Positions 1 through 12,317 are shown, counted from the stretch's first letter. The stretch: 64,000 nucleotides of DNA from Ischnura elegans (GCF_921293095.1 NC_060253.1:77165992-77229991), one strand, 5' to 3'. Notes: generated from the letters alone by a model not told the origin. Program-made: numbers and translations.

Positions 1-2857
1 TTTTCTGGCACCATTCATTCTTCTGAATGCAAAGCCAGAATGCTGTTATAGCCAATATGTTGTTAAAAAATTTATAAATGGCATCCCCGCCAGCTGTATC
101 AGTGAGTATGGACAATATAAAGGAGTTTGATTTTTTGATTCATAATCGTCTATCGTGATTTAATTTTTAAGTTTCCATTTAATTAGATGAAGCCATACTA
201 TAAATCTTATTATAATCATTAATATTGGTAGGTATAACTATGATGACAACTGCTTGATTCAAATGAATTGACGAGAGAAGCATTCTAGTCCAATTACACT
301 GTAATCGGTTTTGCATTTGCATTTGCGGTCTGGGATATGCATTTATGAGAGCCATCCTTAAAACACATTAGCACGTGAAGGTCACGGCGCAATGAGAAAA
401 TCAATGAAATCGATGGAAGTGGAATGTAAATAGGACGCCTTGCTATCCTGGCGATTCGCGGTGAGGGATAGTGTCATCACTGTCACCAACCAGCGCAAAA
501 TGGCGATAAATATTCTTATTCAAGTAAATGCAAGATATCATTGACATCATATCATCAGCATGAAAAAAAGTAATTCACACCCTAAAAAGTATAAAATTGA
601 AAGAAAATGTTGCATGCTAATATTTCAGGAACACTATTAAACCTCCCTATATTGATACGTATTTCAAAATTGTGCGCATTTCAAAAGCTCATTTAACTAC
701 TTCAAAGAAAAAGGAACTCCTTCTTCCCTATTAGAGTCTCAAAAAGTAAGTGCCGAGGTATATTCTGCAACTATAAAATTTACTTTAATTCCAACAAGAG
801 AATGCCAAGCATTAGTTGACCAACAAAAAGTTCATATGATAATGCCTTTTTCATATTCAATATCCAAAGCCAAATAATCAAGTCGTGAACATTGTCTCAT
901 TGAGCATAGCTACCTTGATATAATTATTGTTAGCAAAGTTTCATTTTCATATCCAGGAATCCGCTTGAGCAACAATAGTCTAGCGGTGGTTTAGGCGTTC
1001 GAAACTAACAAAGGACAAAACTTTTCTCATCATAAGATTTCAATAAACTGACGTTCATTAGGAAAAATTGAGTACAGTGCATGAACTAGATAAGAACAAA
1101 AGTTTCGAAAAAAAGTGTAGCAAATAATAGTTCTTGCACTCGGAGAGTAGAATGTAAGTTTGCAACTATGTCCAATGAACTTATCTGAAACTTATTCTTG
1201 AAAATAGAATGTTTTGTAGGCATAGAGGATGAAGTGCTTCATGAGTTCGTGGAAACCACATTTTTGTAATAAAAGTCATTTTTTGGTTCTTGCACTCAGG
1301 TCTTCAATTTGGCATAAAACACGGCCTGCCTGAATCATCACCATTAATTCAATGAATTAACTCATTAGACTTTATCTTGCGTTTTCTAAATTACTTCTCT
1401 TTGCAGAGAAACAACGTTGATAGACTACTTCTGTAAGACTTAATGAAAGCCTTTTCCCAGAATAATTTTACCGCTAAACTAGCATTGTGGAGGAAATTCA
1501 CGAAATTGTGGAACGAAGGACGAATTCGAACTAGATGAGTTAGCCTAGTTTGAGCACCAGATGGCGTCACTGCTAGACTGCGCAACGACCTACTTAGCTT
1601 GGTAGTTTCATGATGGAAAGGATACAAGAGTGGCTGCAGCGGAAGTGATAGTGATTTGTGTGTATGTATCATGTGTAGACAAGTAAGCGATTAAAAGTAA
1701 TGGGATTACTTTTAGCTATTACTTTTGCAGTAATTTATACTTGTAACGTTTACTTTTTACGAAATGTAATTTTTATTTGTTATCCATGCCTCTTTCAGGT
1801 ACAATTGTTCCAGCAATCGTTGGAAATGTCGTGCATTCATACAACGATGATTAAAACCTGTGCTGCCCTCTAGTGCTGACATATAAAGTGAACGAGAAAT
1901 TGACGGTTAGCAAATCTGTTGAGGGATGCAGGGTCAAGATATTACTGTGTTCAACGTGTAATTAACGAATAATTTTTCTTCCGCCCATATTCTTCCTTGC
2001 TTGGACAAGTCCATGAAAAAATAGAGCGAAGGGAGCTTCACGAACTATTCGTCTTTCTCTTGTCGCATCCTCTTCCGGTCTCCCAGTGCCTAAACATGGT
2101 TAAGTGGCAACATTCGGAACTACGTGAACTATTGTCAGGACATGCATTCACACTGCTAGTTCGGCCAACTATCGTTAGGACGATCGCACGGACAATCGTA
2201 ATCTGAACGAGGTACTTCCCCTTGCGGTGAAAAAAGTATCGTTACTTTCGATGTAGCAGTTCCTTGCTTGAAGTAGACGATTACTTTATTGATTTCACAA
2301 TAATTCGACTCCTTGAGTATCATTATTTCTATGTTTAGGCTTAGCCACTCTTATTTTGTACCCAAGTTATGTAGGCACAAAATTGACCAACTTTGCGTTG
2401 TAAAACAGTAGTAATTGTATGCATCGCATGTAAAATTGCAACTAAAGCAACATATGTGACTCCATTATTCCACATTTTTACTCCTACATTCGGCAGTTAC
2501 CTATTGGTCTCCAGTGTGGAGAATCTGACAAGAAGTAGTTGTAATTTTATCTAGGTATAATTTTCATGATTACTTTCTAAAACCAGAAATTTGTACTTGA
2601 TAAATTTCTGATCAAGTAACTGTAATTGAACCGAATTTCTTTTCCTCAGTATTTTTACCAACACCGATATGTTATTGCTATGTCCTGCTTACAGGGAGTT
2701 AATTATAATACTTGTTGGTTTTCTTTGCAAATATTATAACTGGATCCTTAAAACTGACTGTAAAAGCGATAAGAAAATAAATTTAATCACTTAATTAAAT
2801 TAAAGTAAATTTTTGTCATATTTGGGTAGCAACAGTTCTATTGGAGCAATAACGAAA
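1..2857. other. Non-coding stretch, no gene recognised
   Basis: AT-rich sequence with only short chance ORFs and no recognisable protein family. Between about 1690 and 2650 there are several stretches of the type 'taattacttttg/agtaactgtaatt', reminiscent of decayed hAT-type elements, but I found no convincing terminal repeat pair or target duplication. Confidence 0.5.
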
Positions 2858-2870
2858 CAAGTATACAATG

Positions 2871-3112
2871 AAATCAATATATTCGGCTTTAAATTTCTGA
2901 AAATCCATGTTGAAATGAAAAATAAACAACTTTGGTAAATTTTCACTGGAAATTTTTATTGGTGCGACGCGTTTCAACGCTGAGGCGTCATTTTCAAGTC
3001 ATGTCAAGAGGCGTCACGTCAAAGTCACTTGAAAATGACACCTAAGCGTTGAAACACGTCGTAACAATAAAAATTTCCAGTTAAAAGTTACCAAGGTTGT
3101 TTATTTTTCATT
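2871..3112. mobile_element. Palindromic Penelope-type element (family A), 13-bp target duplication
   Basis: The arms (2914 onwards and back from 3112) are inverted copies of one another: AATGAAAAATAAACAAC on the left pairs with the sequence ending TTATTTTTCATT on the right. The whole is flanked by a 13-bp direct repeat, CAAGTATACAATG, at 2858-2870 and 3113-3125. Forty-three bases (2871-2913) lie between the left duplication and the left arm, so the element is palindrome plus a one-sided extension. The inner part carries the motif TTGAAAATGAC...GTTGAAAC.CGTCG on both strands, which is common in arthropod repeats. Penelope-like elements are known for inverted terminal repeats, a short extension on one side and target duplications of variable length. 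That assignment is inference; a simple foldback element is the alternative. Confidence 0.7.
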
Positions 3113-3167
3113 CAAGTATACAATGTCCAACAACTCATTTGATGGTCACCCCAAAACAGCTTCATAT

Positions 3168-3440
3168 GGGGTGGCCTCGGTGGTGGCGGTCCTGCCAAAA
3201 AAATGTCGCGGGTTCGAGTCCCGCTAGGGTAGCTTGCCTCTCTCTCGGGCATGGCCATTTTTGTACGAGTAATTGATAACTTGTTGAAAAATCCCTATGT
3301 AAAAAGCCAATGTGTGCTATTGTCGGTGATATGGGAATTTAAAAAATGTCCTGCAACCATTTAAAAGGTTTTATTCCCTAATTTATTCTATTTAAGGAAT
3401 GATTTTAATAAAACTGATGACATTGATGAATAAATGAATG
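3168..3440 (+). mobile_element. tRNA-derived SINE
   Basis: The head (3168-3232) looks like a tRNA: GGGGTGGCCTCGGTGGTGG acts as the A-box region and GGTTCGAGTCCCGC (from 3211) is a textbook B box. It is followed by about 200 bp of unrelated body and a 3' tail of imperfect ATGA/ATAA units. It lies 55 bp downstream of the 2.9-kb palindromic element. I saw no clear target duplication. The absent CCA end, the long body and the A-rich tail argue against a functional tRNA gene. Confidence 0.65.
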
Positions 3441-4286
3441 AAATAGTTAGAGTTGAAGGAATAAAATCTTGGCTTCTTGAAGGAGGTGATTTATTTTGTC
3501 CTAAATTGGTTTCGTTACAGCGTAAAATTTTAAAGGCTCACCTGGAAAAAGCTAAGATTTTTCCCTTCAGCTCATACGATAAAGGATTTTCACCTAGTCA
3601 CGCCCGCTGCGAATATCTAGTTATAGAATGAATTAAATTTTATTAATGCCCTGGGTTTCCCCAAAAGAGCAAATACATAATACAGAAATTTATTTCCAAA
3701 CAAAAAAATAAAAAAAACAATATAGGTCTGTTTGAGGTGTTATGATAAATAAAAATAATTTTAAAAATTCCCTTTGTACCCGCTAGGATCAGGAAATTGT
3801 AAAATTCAGAGGATAGAGTAGGCTAACGGCTGTAGCAGAGAGTAGGGTATAAGTAGAGGGGGATGTGGTTAATGTGATGGTCGAAGGGCGAAGACCGAGA
3901 AAAGAGAAAGGGTTTGAAATAGTGGAAGCGAGGAAACGTGGGGAGGGGGAGAGAGACCATAGAGGGAAAGGGGGAAGGAGGAGGAGTTTGTGTGTTCCAC
4001 AACAGGTGGCTCTCGAAGGGAGAAGGCCTTTCACACCTCCCCCCCCCCTCCCTCCAAACAACTGACACCCCAAGTGCGGATTTGAGACTCGATACGATCC
4101 AGAAAAGTCTGGAATCGGTTGGCAAGGGAAGCTGGAAAAATTGCGCCGATCATTAAATGGCTGGACGGCGACGGACGACGCTTGGCAGGATTAAGAGGAA
4201 TTTACAGTTTTCGGCGGCCGAAGAAAATTGTTTTGCTCCAAATGGTTCGTAAGACCTCTGAACGACTGATCGAGGAAATAAAGCAA
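3441..4286. other. Non-coding, purine/pyrimidine-biased stretch
   Basis: From 3840 to 4060 the plus strand is strongly purine-rich, which creates overlapping open frames on both strands with no recognisable domain. They look compositional rather than coding. Confidence 0.45.
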
Positions 4287-4437
4287 TATTGAATGAAATA
4301 AAATAACTTTGTTTTATTCCACACTTTATTTTGAATAGCATCAGGTAACCTGATGATAACACTAGATGTTGAAACCCGGGTCGTGCTATTCAGAATAAAG
4401 TGTGGAATAAAACAAAGTTATTTTATTTCATTCAATA
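4287..4437. mobile_element. Palindromic element with hammerhead-like core in its loop
   Basis: Two 54-bp inverted arms (4287-4340 and 4384-4437) differ at a single base. The 43-nt loop (4341-4383) contains, in order: CTGATGA (4350-4356); one unpaired T; a 4-bp stem AACA/TGTT closed by CTAGA; GAAAC (4371-4375); CCGG; and GTC (4380-4382). This is the order of a hammerhead ribozyme core with a two-base-pair stem III and GTC as cleavage triplet, and the long arms stand where stem I should be. The departure from consensus is the unpaired base between CTGATGA and stem II. Target duplication is weak (AAGCAAT on both sides). Penelope-like retroelements are the known carriers of such short-stem-III hammerheads, so that is my preferred origin. 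Confidence 0.65.
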
Positions 4438-6968
4438 ATGAAGCAATGCCACAAAATAACGCCTGAGACCGTGTCTTATAAAACAAAGCAAAGCGGATTT
4501 ATTATTGCGTGATTTAATTTATATCTATGTCTTATCAAAAAGAAAAGAGGAAAAGTGTAAATGGAGACATCAGATAGTAGAAAACTTCCCAATTATGCTC
4601 CAAGCTAACAATCTAAGAAAAAAGCAATTTAAGAAAAAAGAAGAAATTAATTGGAAAGGTAAATCAATTTGTACATTAAATTATACTAACTATACCAACT
4701 ATCACAATCAAAGGAGAAAAAAAAAACTACAACGGAGATATTAGACACTTAAAAATCTCCCATTAGTGCGCCAAGCTGACACTCCTCCCTTGAAATTGAA
4801 GCGGAAATTAGCAATTACAAGGAATGGTAATTCAATTGAGATATTAAGCATCTAAAAATTCTTCAAGTGCTTTTTGCAGCAACTATATTCCTTAAGCGCT
4901 ATGTAGGGAAGGGAGACTGGGTTGTACCAAGCATTATCTTGGGACGTAGTTCATTATATATAAGTAGTTCTCAAAATATTGGACGCACAGTTCATATGAG
5001 CACATATAAGACAAAAGCATTCATATTAGGTCACCGAAGATTTATTGCGCTGAAATAGTTTAATACGAATTCGACATTGGTTTGGAATTTTTCGGGAAAT
5101 GAATCTCGAAAAATAAACGCAATTTACAAATTAACCTACTTATTGAAAAGGAAACCCCATTTAGAGATACTTACTACATATATGGACGGGGATTGTCAAG
5201 TTAATAGTCAAGATAAACTTACCCTACATCAATTACGTATTAAGTATTCTTGGAAACGTCGGAGTAAATTTCTTAGCAGAAATAAAAGTTCACCATTATT
5301 TTTACGATGTGAGCAAAACGAAAAAATATGCAAAAGCCCGGCGTAATTTCGTAAAAACGGCACATTATTGCAATGATCCTTAACGTAATAAAATCACTTT
5401 ATCAGGATGCATACACGATGATTCAGTGTGCCACAAAAGCAACCTCAACGCCACAGGGGTGAAATGCGTGCGAGACAAGTGGATTAAACGAGGCTTTCAT
5501 TGCGCAGTCACCGTCTACTAGGAATCCGGATCAATAATAATTTGTCGTCAAGAGCCTCCCGGGGAAAGGGTGGTATATTACGGCCAGCAAGGGTTTTACG
5601 GCCAAATTTCCTTCCCTTTCTAGGCCACCTCATTGCGGGGGCAATATCGCCAAACTCCTTTATCATGACGATAAAGGAGAACCCAAGCGGAAAGTGAGAG
5701 GTCGGACTATGGTCGGATGAATGTGTAGATTCAAGGTGAAAAGGTGGTAGGGGAAATACGAGGACAAGTGGAGTGTAAAGTGACCGAATGTCTTCAATGA
5801 AATAAAATCCATATTAAACGATAATGTAATCTATAGCATGAGAATAACCTTAGTTTTAGCAGTTACCTTGCTGACCTTACTGCTGTAGATTTCTACCCAA
5901 ATGCTGGCTATTTTCAATACTTCTGTGTTAATTCTTATAAACCAACCTTTGATGTGAGGAATAGGTGCTTGGTATCATTTTAATTTGTTAATACAGAGGT
6001 TAGTACCACTTAGTTAAAACATTGCAAACTACGATTTTTCAAAATACGGATGGAGTAATATTACGTCCGTTAATAATTCAAATTCAGCCAACTAGCAATC
6101 GGAAAGTTTTGACAGCATATAGACAAAACTTTTTTATCATGAGAAAAGTAAACAAAAGTTAAATTCGAAGAGGACGTAATGATAATTGATAGCCATAAGC
6201 CATTTGATGCAATTAATGTTCCGACTTGCTCTACGTTAGAATTCAGTAAATAAGGGGAAACATGAGAAGGAGATATCCCATGTATAAAAGTCTCCATTGT
6301 CAGTCTTTGTCCAAAATTTATGAAAAAATCAGAACAAGAAACGCTAAATATATGTAAACTAATTAAATGTTTTCAGCAAAGTATATGGCGGTTTTCATGA
6401 ATAAATGGTTTGACAGGTTTCGGAGGAAGATAATATTTAAAAAGCTATATCGTGGAACATATCAATATTGTTTTCACTTCATAAATAATTACGAAAAGCT
6501 TCACGATAACATTTGATCCATAAAATTGTTTAGACAAAACACAGTCGCAAAATGGTCTCCTCGCAAATAGTTGCAGAAACAAGTTGCAAAAATTGCATTT
6601 ACTATAGCTGTAGCCGTAGGTTTCGGAAAAAGGCAGAGGTAATTATCATTTCCTACAACACCTGCCTAACTCAAAAATTCTGTGCATTCTAATCACATGT
6701 TATTCTGATTCCATCACAGATGAATGTAGATGGCGTATCACAGATGTAGTGGGCACTTTTTAAATCACATCAATTTGTTTGAGGCGACTATCATTTTCAG
6801 GAAAATATTATTTAACGCCATACAATTAACTGCTTGTGGCGTGTATATATTATTTAGTAGAACAACAGTCTAACAAAATAACTAATTCGACGCATTTTAG
6901 CAATTTTTATGAATATTAGACCAATTAATGATTGATCGGGAAAATATCTAACTTATAATTAAGGCTGA
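4438..6968. other. Non-coding stretch, no gene recognised
   Basis: Short chance ORFs only. A somewhat GC-richer patch at 5420-5720 has no recognisable domain on either strand. Confidence 0.5.
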
Positions 6969-7090
6969 TAAAAAAAGCAACACATTCTTTGCAATCTCAA
7001 CAAAGTGGAGAGATGTCTTCATTACATGTACTTCATTATTTAAGTAACCTCTTAAAGGAACACAATTTGAAACTTGACCAGCGCGTTAAT
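6968..7090 (+). repeat. Copy 1 of a dispersed sequence (empty site for the 10.6-kb hAT)
   Basis: 'Aagcaacac.ttctt' near 6975 and 'ggaacacaatttgaaactt' near 7056 match the two flanks of the hAT at 10644-11092. This shows a paralogous sequence without that insertion. Confidence 0.5.
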
Positions 7091-7154
7091 GGCGACGTAA
7101 GTTTTCAATGGTTTAATACTTGAATTGAGACAAAGGATGTGCTTTCATGAAATT

Positions 7155-7312
7155 GATTTACTCGGCTTTCTCCAGGTGAAAATTCATGCCAAATGTACGC
7201 GTACAATCTTTGTACATTTTCACATACTTACATTTTTATTAGGTATGACGCGTTTCGCATTGATAATTCGCGTCATTTCCTTGCCCTAAAAAATGAAAAA
7301 TAATAAACGTAC
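7155..7312. mobile_element. Second, decayed copy of palindromic family A
   Basis: The pattern GGCTTT-8nt-GAAAAT.CATG-3nt-AATG at 7166-7200 matches the one-sided extension of the 2.9-kb element (from 2886). The inner part (7240-7285) has the same GACGCGTTTCG...CGCGTCATTTCCTTG core. The arms are much decayed. The shared extension shows that this non-palindromic segment belongs to the element and not to the flanking DNA. Confidence 0.6.
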
Positions 7313-7634
7313 TTCAGAAAAAAACAACCTGTGAAAATTTAAAAATGTTGTAAATCTTCATCCATGGAGTTTCATATTATCCATTTGAAAGTTTTTGGAA
7401 ACTGATGGCAAACTGCATTTTACGAGTACAAACTGGGCCATGACGAGCAAGGAGGTTGGCCACCATGGTGAGAAGAAGTGTCGGAGGGTGAATTTCCCCG
7501 GCGAGAGGAGAAAGGGTGAGTAATTGGCTGGGCTGGGAAAATGGACAAGGGCAAGGGCGTAAGAAATATGGGCGGCGAAAGGGAGAGAGGGGTATGGCAG
7601 GGGTAGAGGGTGTCGGAGGCGAGGAAAAGAGGGC

Positions 7635-8835
7635 ATCGAGGAGGCCAGCACAAAAGACTTGAGTGATGGCGGGGATGTTAGAGGTCCTTAGGGGAATTTC
7701 CTAGAGGGTACCTTAGCTACGGGAGAGCACAGAGGAGCGAATTGGCTGACACCTTATGGGCTATTCTACCATTGTACCCCACTTTTAATTAGTTTCTCGC
7801 TTCTTTCTTCGTAACGATATCATCATCAACTAGGTTAAAATATGGGCATAAAATTAATATTCCGATAGACTCGATTCTTTTTCGACCTTTTGAGTTAATA
7901 ATACCCTAACATCATGATATAGCTCGCAATTGATGTACGAATAACAGAATAAATTCCACATGCATGGAAAATATAACTACTTTATTAAAGTGAAAGCGAA
8001 GAAAAGCATGGGTAACTAAACTTGATTCTTCTACGACCTTTTAATCGAGTCAGGCCCCAACAGCATGATATAAATCGCACTTAATGTACAAGAAATACAT
8101 CAGATTTCACATATGAAGGAAATATAATTTGTTATTGGATTAATAGCAAAAACAAACAAATTTTGGGTAACTGAACCGTGTTAAATTGGTACATAAATAT
8201 TTTTTAACTCTGGGTATCTCCAGCGCGAAATAGTATGCTAGTGGAAAAATTGGTTTCAAATAAATACTATTTCCTTGAGGTGCGATGGAGTTTTAGCCTA
8301 AACATTTCTCCAATATCTTGCGTACATTAAGCAAGGAAGGAGGGTATCCAGGAGGCCAGCACCAAAGTCTTGAGAAATGGCTCGGGGCTAGAGATCCTTA
8401 GGGTACCTCAGCTACAAGAGAGCACGGATGAACGAATTGGCTGACACCTAAAGGGCTGTTTTAAAACTGCACCACTCTTTTAATTACTTTCTCGCTTCTT
8501 TCTTGGTTACAATATTATCATCAAATACGATAAAATTTGAGAATAAAATTAATATTCCGACAGACTCTATTCTTCTACGAGCTTTTAATCGAATAATCTC
8601 CTAAAAAGATGATATAACCCGCACTTTATATACAAGCATTAGATTGAATTCCACATGCATAGAAAATGTAACTTATTTCTTAAAATGACAGAAAAAATAA
8701 AGAAGGTTTTGGTCACTAAACCGTGTAAATTTAATGCATAAATATTTTAAACCTTATATGTCTCCTACGCAAAAAAAATATCATGGAAATATCAGTTTCT
8801 CATAAATGCCACTTATTTGAGAAGCGATGAATCAT
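7635..8835. repeat. Diverged tandem duplication, unit about 0.71 kb
   Basis: 'Gaggccagca' at 7641 and at 8352 start two copies that stay alignable through GAATTGGCTGACACC, TCTCGCTTCTTTCTT and AAAATTAATATTCCGA. Copy 1 contains an internal repeat of about 150 bp (around 7865-8015 and 8017-8165), while copy 2 has only one version of it. The copies therefore differ by one sub-unit. No coding capacity was recognised. Confidence 0.75.
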
Positions 8836-9659
8836 TAGTGTAAAATTAGGTAGAGATAATTTACTTGCTAATGTCAATAAACACATCTATCCAACATTTT
8901 GAGTAGATTGACCGGCTATAAGAACATTTTAGCAAGATACATTTTAGCATTAATAAAAATAAAAATTTATATTTCAATATGTAATGATTCCTTAGCTTAC
9001 ATTTCTATAATTTTCAATTCGGAAAACGTACAAAATCGCTACCATAACAACAGTAAAATGACGAAAAAAGATATCGGTAATTACATTCTATGTTATTTGC
9101 ATCCCTGATGAAAAAAATGCGGTTCATTAAGTAGCTTAGGTAGTATTCCACACAAATTACGCGGATATGATGTATCTAGACGTATTGTTTGCCTTTCATT
9201 ACAATAACTCATTTCGTGCAGAGTTTTTTTTCCTTATTATTATTAGTTCAAAAATATTTAGGGAATTGAGTAAGAAGAAGGGGACCTACGTAGCTCGTGA
9301 ATGACAGCGTTCATTGCAAAAAAATAATAATCAATGTAATCATTAATAGTCCAATTGATGAACAAGTTAAATACAAATATAATTGAGCTGAGAAAAAGAC
9401 TTGTAACAGCACTTTAAAAGGGGTATATTGCATTGATGGATTAGCAAACACTGTATGTTAAATTAACGTCATCAAATTAAGAGTATCACAAAAAAGCTGA
9501 AGAACGTACGGCTTAATTGTCCTCTTAATCAATAATTTGACATTATGAGGCCGAAACCATAGTGAGATATTTTTCACCCATAACCACGCTCTTTCCTCAA
9601 ATGTAAACCGAGCTAAGGTATTTCTGGGTTAGGCAAACTGAGCATTATTCACACACGAC
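8836..9659. other. Non-coding stretch, no gene recognised
   Basis: AT-rich, with short chance ORFs only. Confidence 0.5.
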
Positions 9660-9740
9660 ATGAATATACTCCTCCTGGCATTGCTTCTACCACTATCTTG
9701 CCCTAACGGGATGAGAATAGCGGATGCAAGTAGCAAATGA
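9660..9740 (+). CDS. Possible 26-residue secretory mini-ORF
   Basis: The frame starts MNILLLALLLPLSCPNG and stops at TGA 9738-9740. The N-terminus is a good signal-peptide shape: a short n-region, a leucine-rich core, then small or polar residues. A strong 5' splice-like sequence, GGTAAGTAT, lies 27 bp after the stop (9767). It could be a first exon whose real frame differs from the one seen, a tiny secreted peptide, or chance. No neighbouring exon was found and no function can be assigned. Confidence 0.15.
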   Translation: MNILLLALLLPLSCPNGMRIADASSK

Positions 9741-10394
9741 GGTCATTACTAAGGCATGTGATAAGGGGTAAGTATCGTAGAGGAGCGTTACGGAAACATG
9801 TGGGTAATATGGCACGATAATCTTACATTACCTTGAATTATAGTTTCAAGATACTGGAAAATGTAGGATTCATTGACATACCACCCTAGTACGTTAAATG
9901 CTAACCTCACTTAAAACGCAGAAACATAGTTTTGAAAGCAATTAATAATGCAATCATATTATAAGAAATTTTACATTCTTTTAGCAATACTTCTCCATAC
10001 AAAAATCTTTAATTTTATTTTAAATAGGATTACTTGACCAGCAATTATGCAAGCAATACTACTTACCTACGAGCCAATCGATATCGTAGGCGAGAATGAT
10101 AATTGAATCTTCACCCATTCTCTTTATTGATGAATTTTCACCGCAGGTATTACAAGAAAAGCACGTATCATAATGTAACTCAACATATAAAACATTTGTT
10201 AGAAAGAGAATCGATCAGAAATGATTTCATTAAGCAGTGCTTGCAGGGGTAGATGAAAAATTTCCAATTTTTTTTCACTTCACTGCGCCGAAAGATCTTA
10301 ACCTCTTTGAAAACATCAATCGACTAAAATTTGTTTTAAATATGAGTAGAAGATTTACATCGTTTTATGTAATTAAAATACTTATTATATCCAT

Positions 10395-10590
10395 GGATTT
10401 AACATTAAAAACAACGAGTATCATACCCAGTCCGCGTTAACAGAAAATACCTAAAACACTAAGTTGCCATTAAACTTATTTCCAAACAAAAAAATTATGG
10501 ATTGAACATTAAAAACCACGAGTACCATATCCTGCCCGCGTTAACAGAAAATACCTAAAACAATAAGTTGGCATTAATTTATGTCAGGAA
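10395..10590 (+). repeat. Tandem duplication, unit about 104 bp
   Basis: 'Acattaaaaac.acgagta' occurs at 10402 and 10506, and 'gcgttaacagaaaatacctaaaac' in both copies at the same spacing. There are two copies with scattered substitutions. Confidence 0.7.
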
Positions 10591-10643
10591 GTACTAATGT
10601 TAGTAAAAAATAGCAACACGTTCTTCGATAGTACACCTAGGGA

Positions 10644-11092
10644 CAGGGCTGCGCAGTATTTGAAATACTTACAAGTATTTTATAATACGTATTTGAAATA
10701 AATTTTTAATTTGTATTCGGTATTTCAAATACACGTCCTGAATGTATCTGCTATTTTGTGTTTTTAAATACAGACTATTGGTATTTTTCCCCATCTAAAA
10801 TAAATAAATTTGTAAAATACTTTTGAAGTAGCTATGATTACACTTTTGTAAAATTACGCTTCATGGATTACTTCGTTTTCGTAAGAATTGTTTTCTTCAA
10901 GTTTGAAACTATCCATAACATGCCAATGCAGGTTTCCGTGAACATGTATTTTGTATATTAAAAGGTATTGAAATTATTATTTTGTAGTTTTTTTTCGAAT
11001 ACCCAGGTCTAAGGTATTTTGCATTTATAAATACATTTGGAGCGGTATTTTGTATTTCAAGTACCCCTCGGCCTGTATTTTTCCCAGCCCCG
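10644..11092. mobile_element. Non-autonomous hAT element, 449 bp
   Basis: The ends are CAGGGCTG...CAGCCCCG, short inverted repeats of the CAG/CTG type used by hAT. The flanks are CCTAGGGA (10636-10643) and CCTAGGGT (11093-11100), an 8-bp target duplication with one mismatch, which is the hAT hallmark. The interior is rich in GTATTT/AAATAC units on both strands and has no transposase frame. The flanking sequence resembles the uninterrupted paralogue near 7.0 kb. Confidence 0.8.
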
Positions 11093-11100
11093 CCTAGGGT

Positions 11101-12305
11101 GAAATACATCTATTTACTTCAATTTTTAGTTATCTCTTGCAGGAACACAGTTTGAAACTTAAATCAATGTTACCTTACGCCAAAACATTGCCATACATAA
11201 AGTGCATACAAACATAAATTTAAGTTATGGATGAATGAGGCCACGACGTTTGTATGATTAAAGTAATTGAAAGTTTCTAAATACGTCGCAGGGTTTACAC
11301 ATCGTTTTCATCGAATTGAGACGTTATTATCTTTAACAGCTTAATTACCGAGGAGGAGAACGAGAGCTTAAGCCTTTAGTTCCCCCATATAGTGTAAGTA
11401 GTTTGATAACCTATCCACTATTGGAACAATAATTTACCTAAATATATCGGATAATTTAAGCTCAGTAACCATAAAAACTAAAACTTGTTGCTTCGATTTA
11501 AATTGGAAAAATATTCTTCTAATAAATAATTCTGCTTCAATGCAAAATAATACAGAAAAGCGATCTTTTTCAACAGGACTTATTCTTACATTCACGCTAC
11601 TATGTTGAAGAGAGGTGCTTATTTGCAGCTAAAACTTAAAAAAAATATGTTCAAAGCCACAAAAAATATAGTTAAGGCTCAGTGAAAATAACTTTAAGAT
11701 TTATCAGGCAATTTGTGGTGATTCTTATTTCGATAACAATTTTTTCATGTTTCATTGAACTTTAATTTACATTTCCACAAATAAATCAAGAATATTATAC
11801 TTAAGTAAAATTTGAATATATGCACGGACTACTCCATTATCTATATGAGTATTTATTATAGGGATTTATTCAGTTAGGCCAATGCATCACTTTCATTGGA
11901 TTGAGACGTCATTATTTTTCGTGGGCACATAATCCAAGAGGTGAAGGGCTTTAACCTTTAAGAGGCCCCTTTATACCTTAAACAGCTCGATACCTTAGCC
12001 ACTAGGGGGACATTAATTTGCGCGAAGGCGTCAGGTGAGTGAGATAAGGGTTTAGGGACGAGGCGAGGTTAGGGCGGCAGCTGAGCGCAAAAAAAACCTG
12101 CATCCCCTTCCCCCTCCTCCTATTCCTGCCACTCCTCAGTCCACCTTCGCTTCTCCCCACTCTTTAAGATGGTTATAGTGCCTTGGTAAGAGTAACGAGA
12201 ATATGATGAAACTTTGGTCACATATTCTTTGAAAAACGAGCTTTCAATTATTTTAAGAAAAAGGGATATCCATTCGCTATTTTTGAGATGTTTGACGGTA
12301 TAAAT
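11101..12305. other. Non-coding stretch with a diverged direct repeat
   Basis: About 140 bp beginning 'ttcatcgaattgagacgttattat' at 11308 is alignable with 'ttcattggattgagacgtcattat' at 11892, with shared 'gataacc/gataccttagccacta' downstream. No gene was recognised. Confidence 0.5.
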
Positions 12306-12317
12306 AATATAATTTAA

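Noticed and set aside
3168..3240. tRNA gene on the plus strand
   Set aside because: The tRNA-like head continues into a long body and repeat tail, as in a SINE.
3789..4156. Overlapping frames of 66-100 residues on both strands
   Set aside because: Produced by a purine/pyrimidine-biased stretch; no domain.
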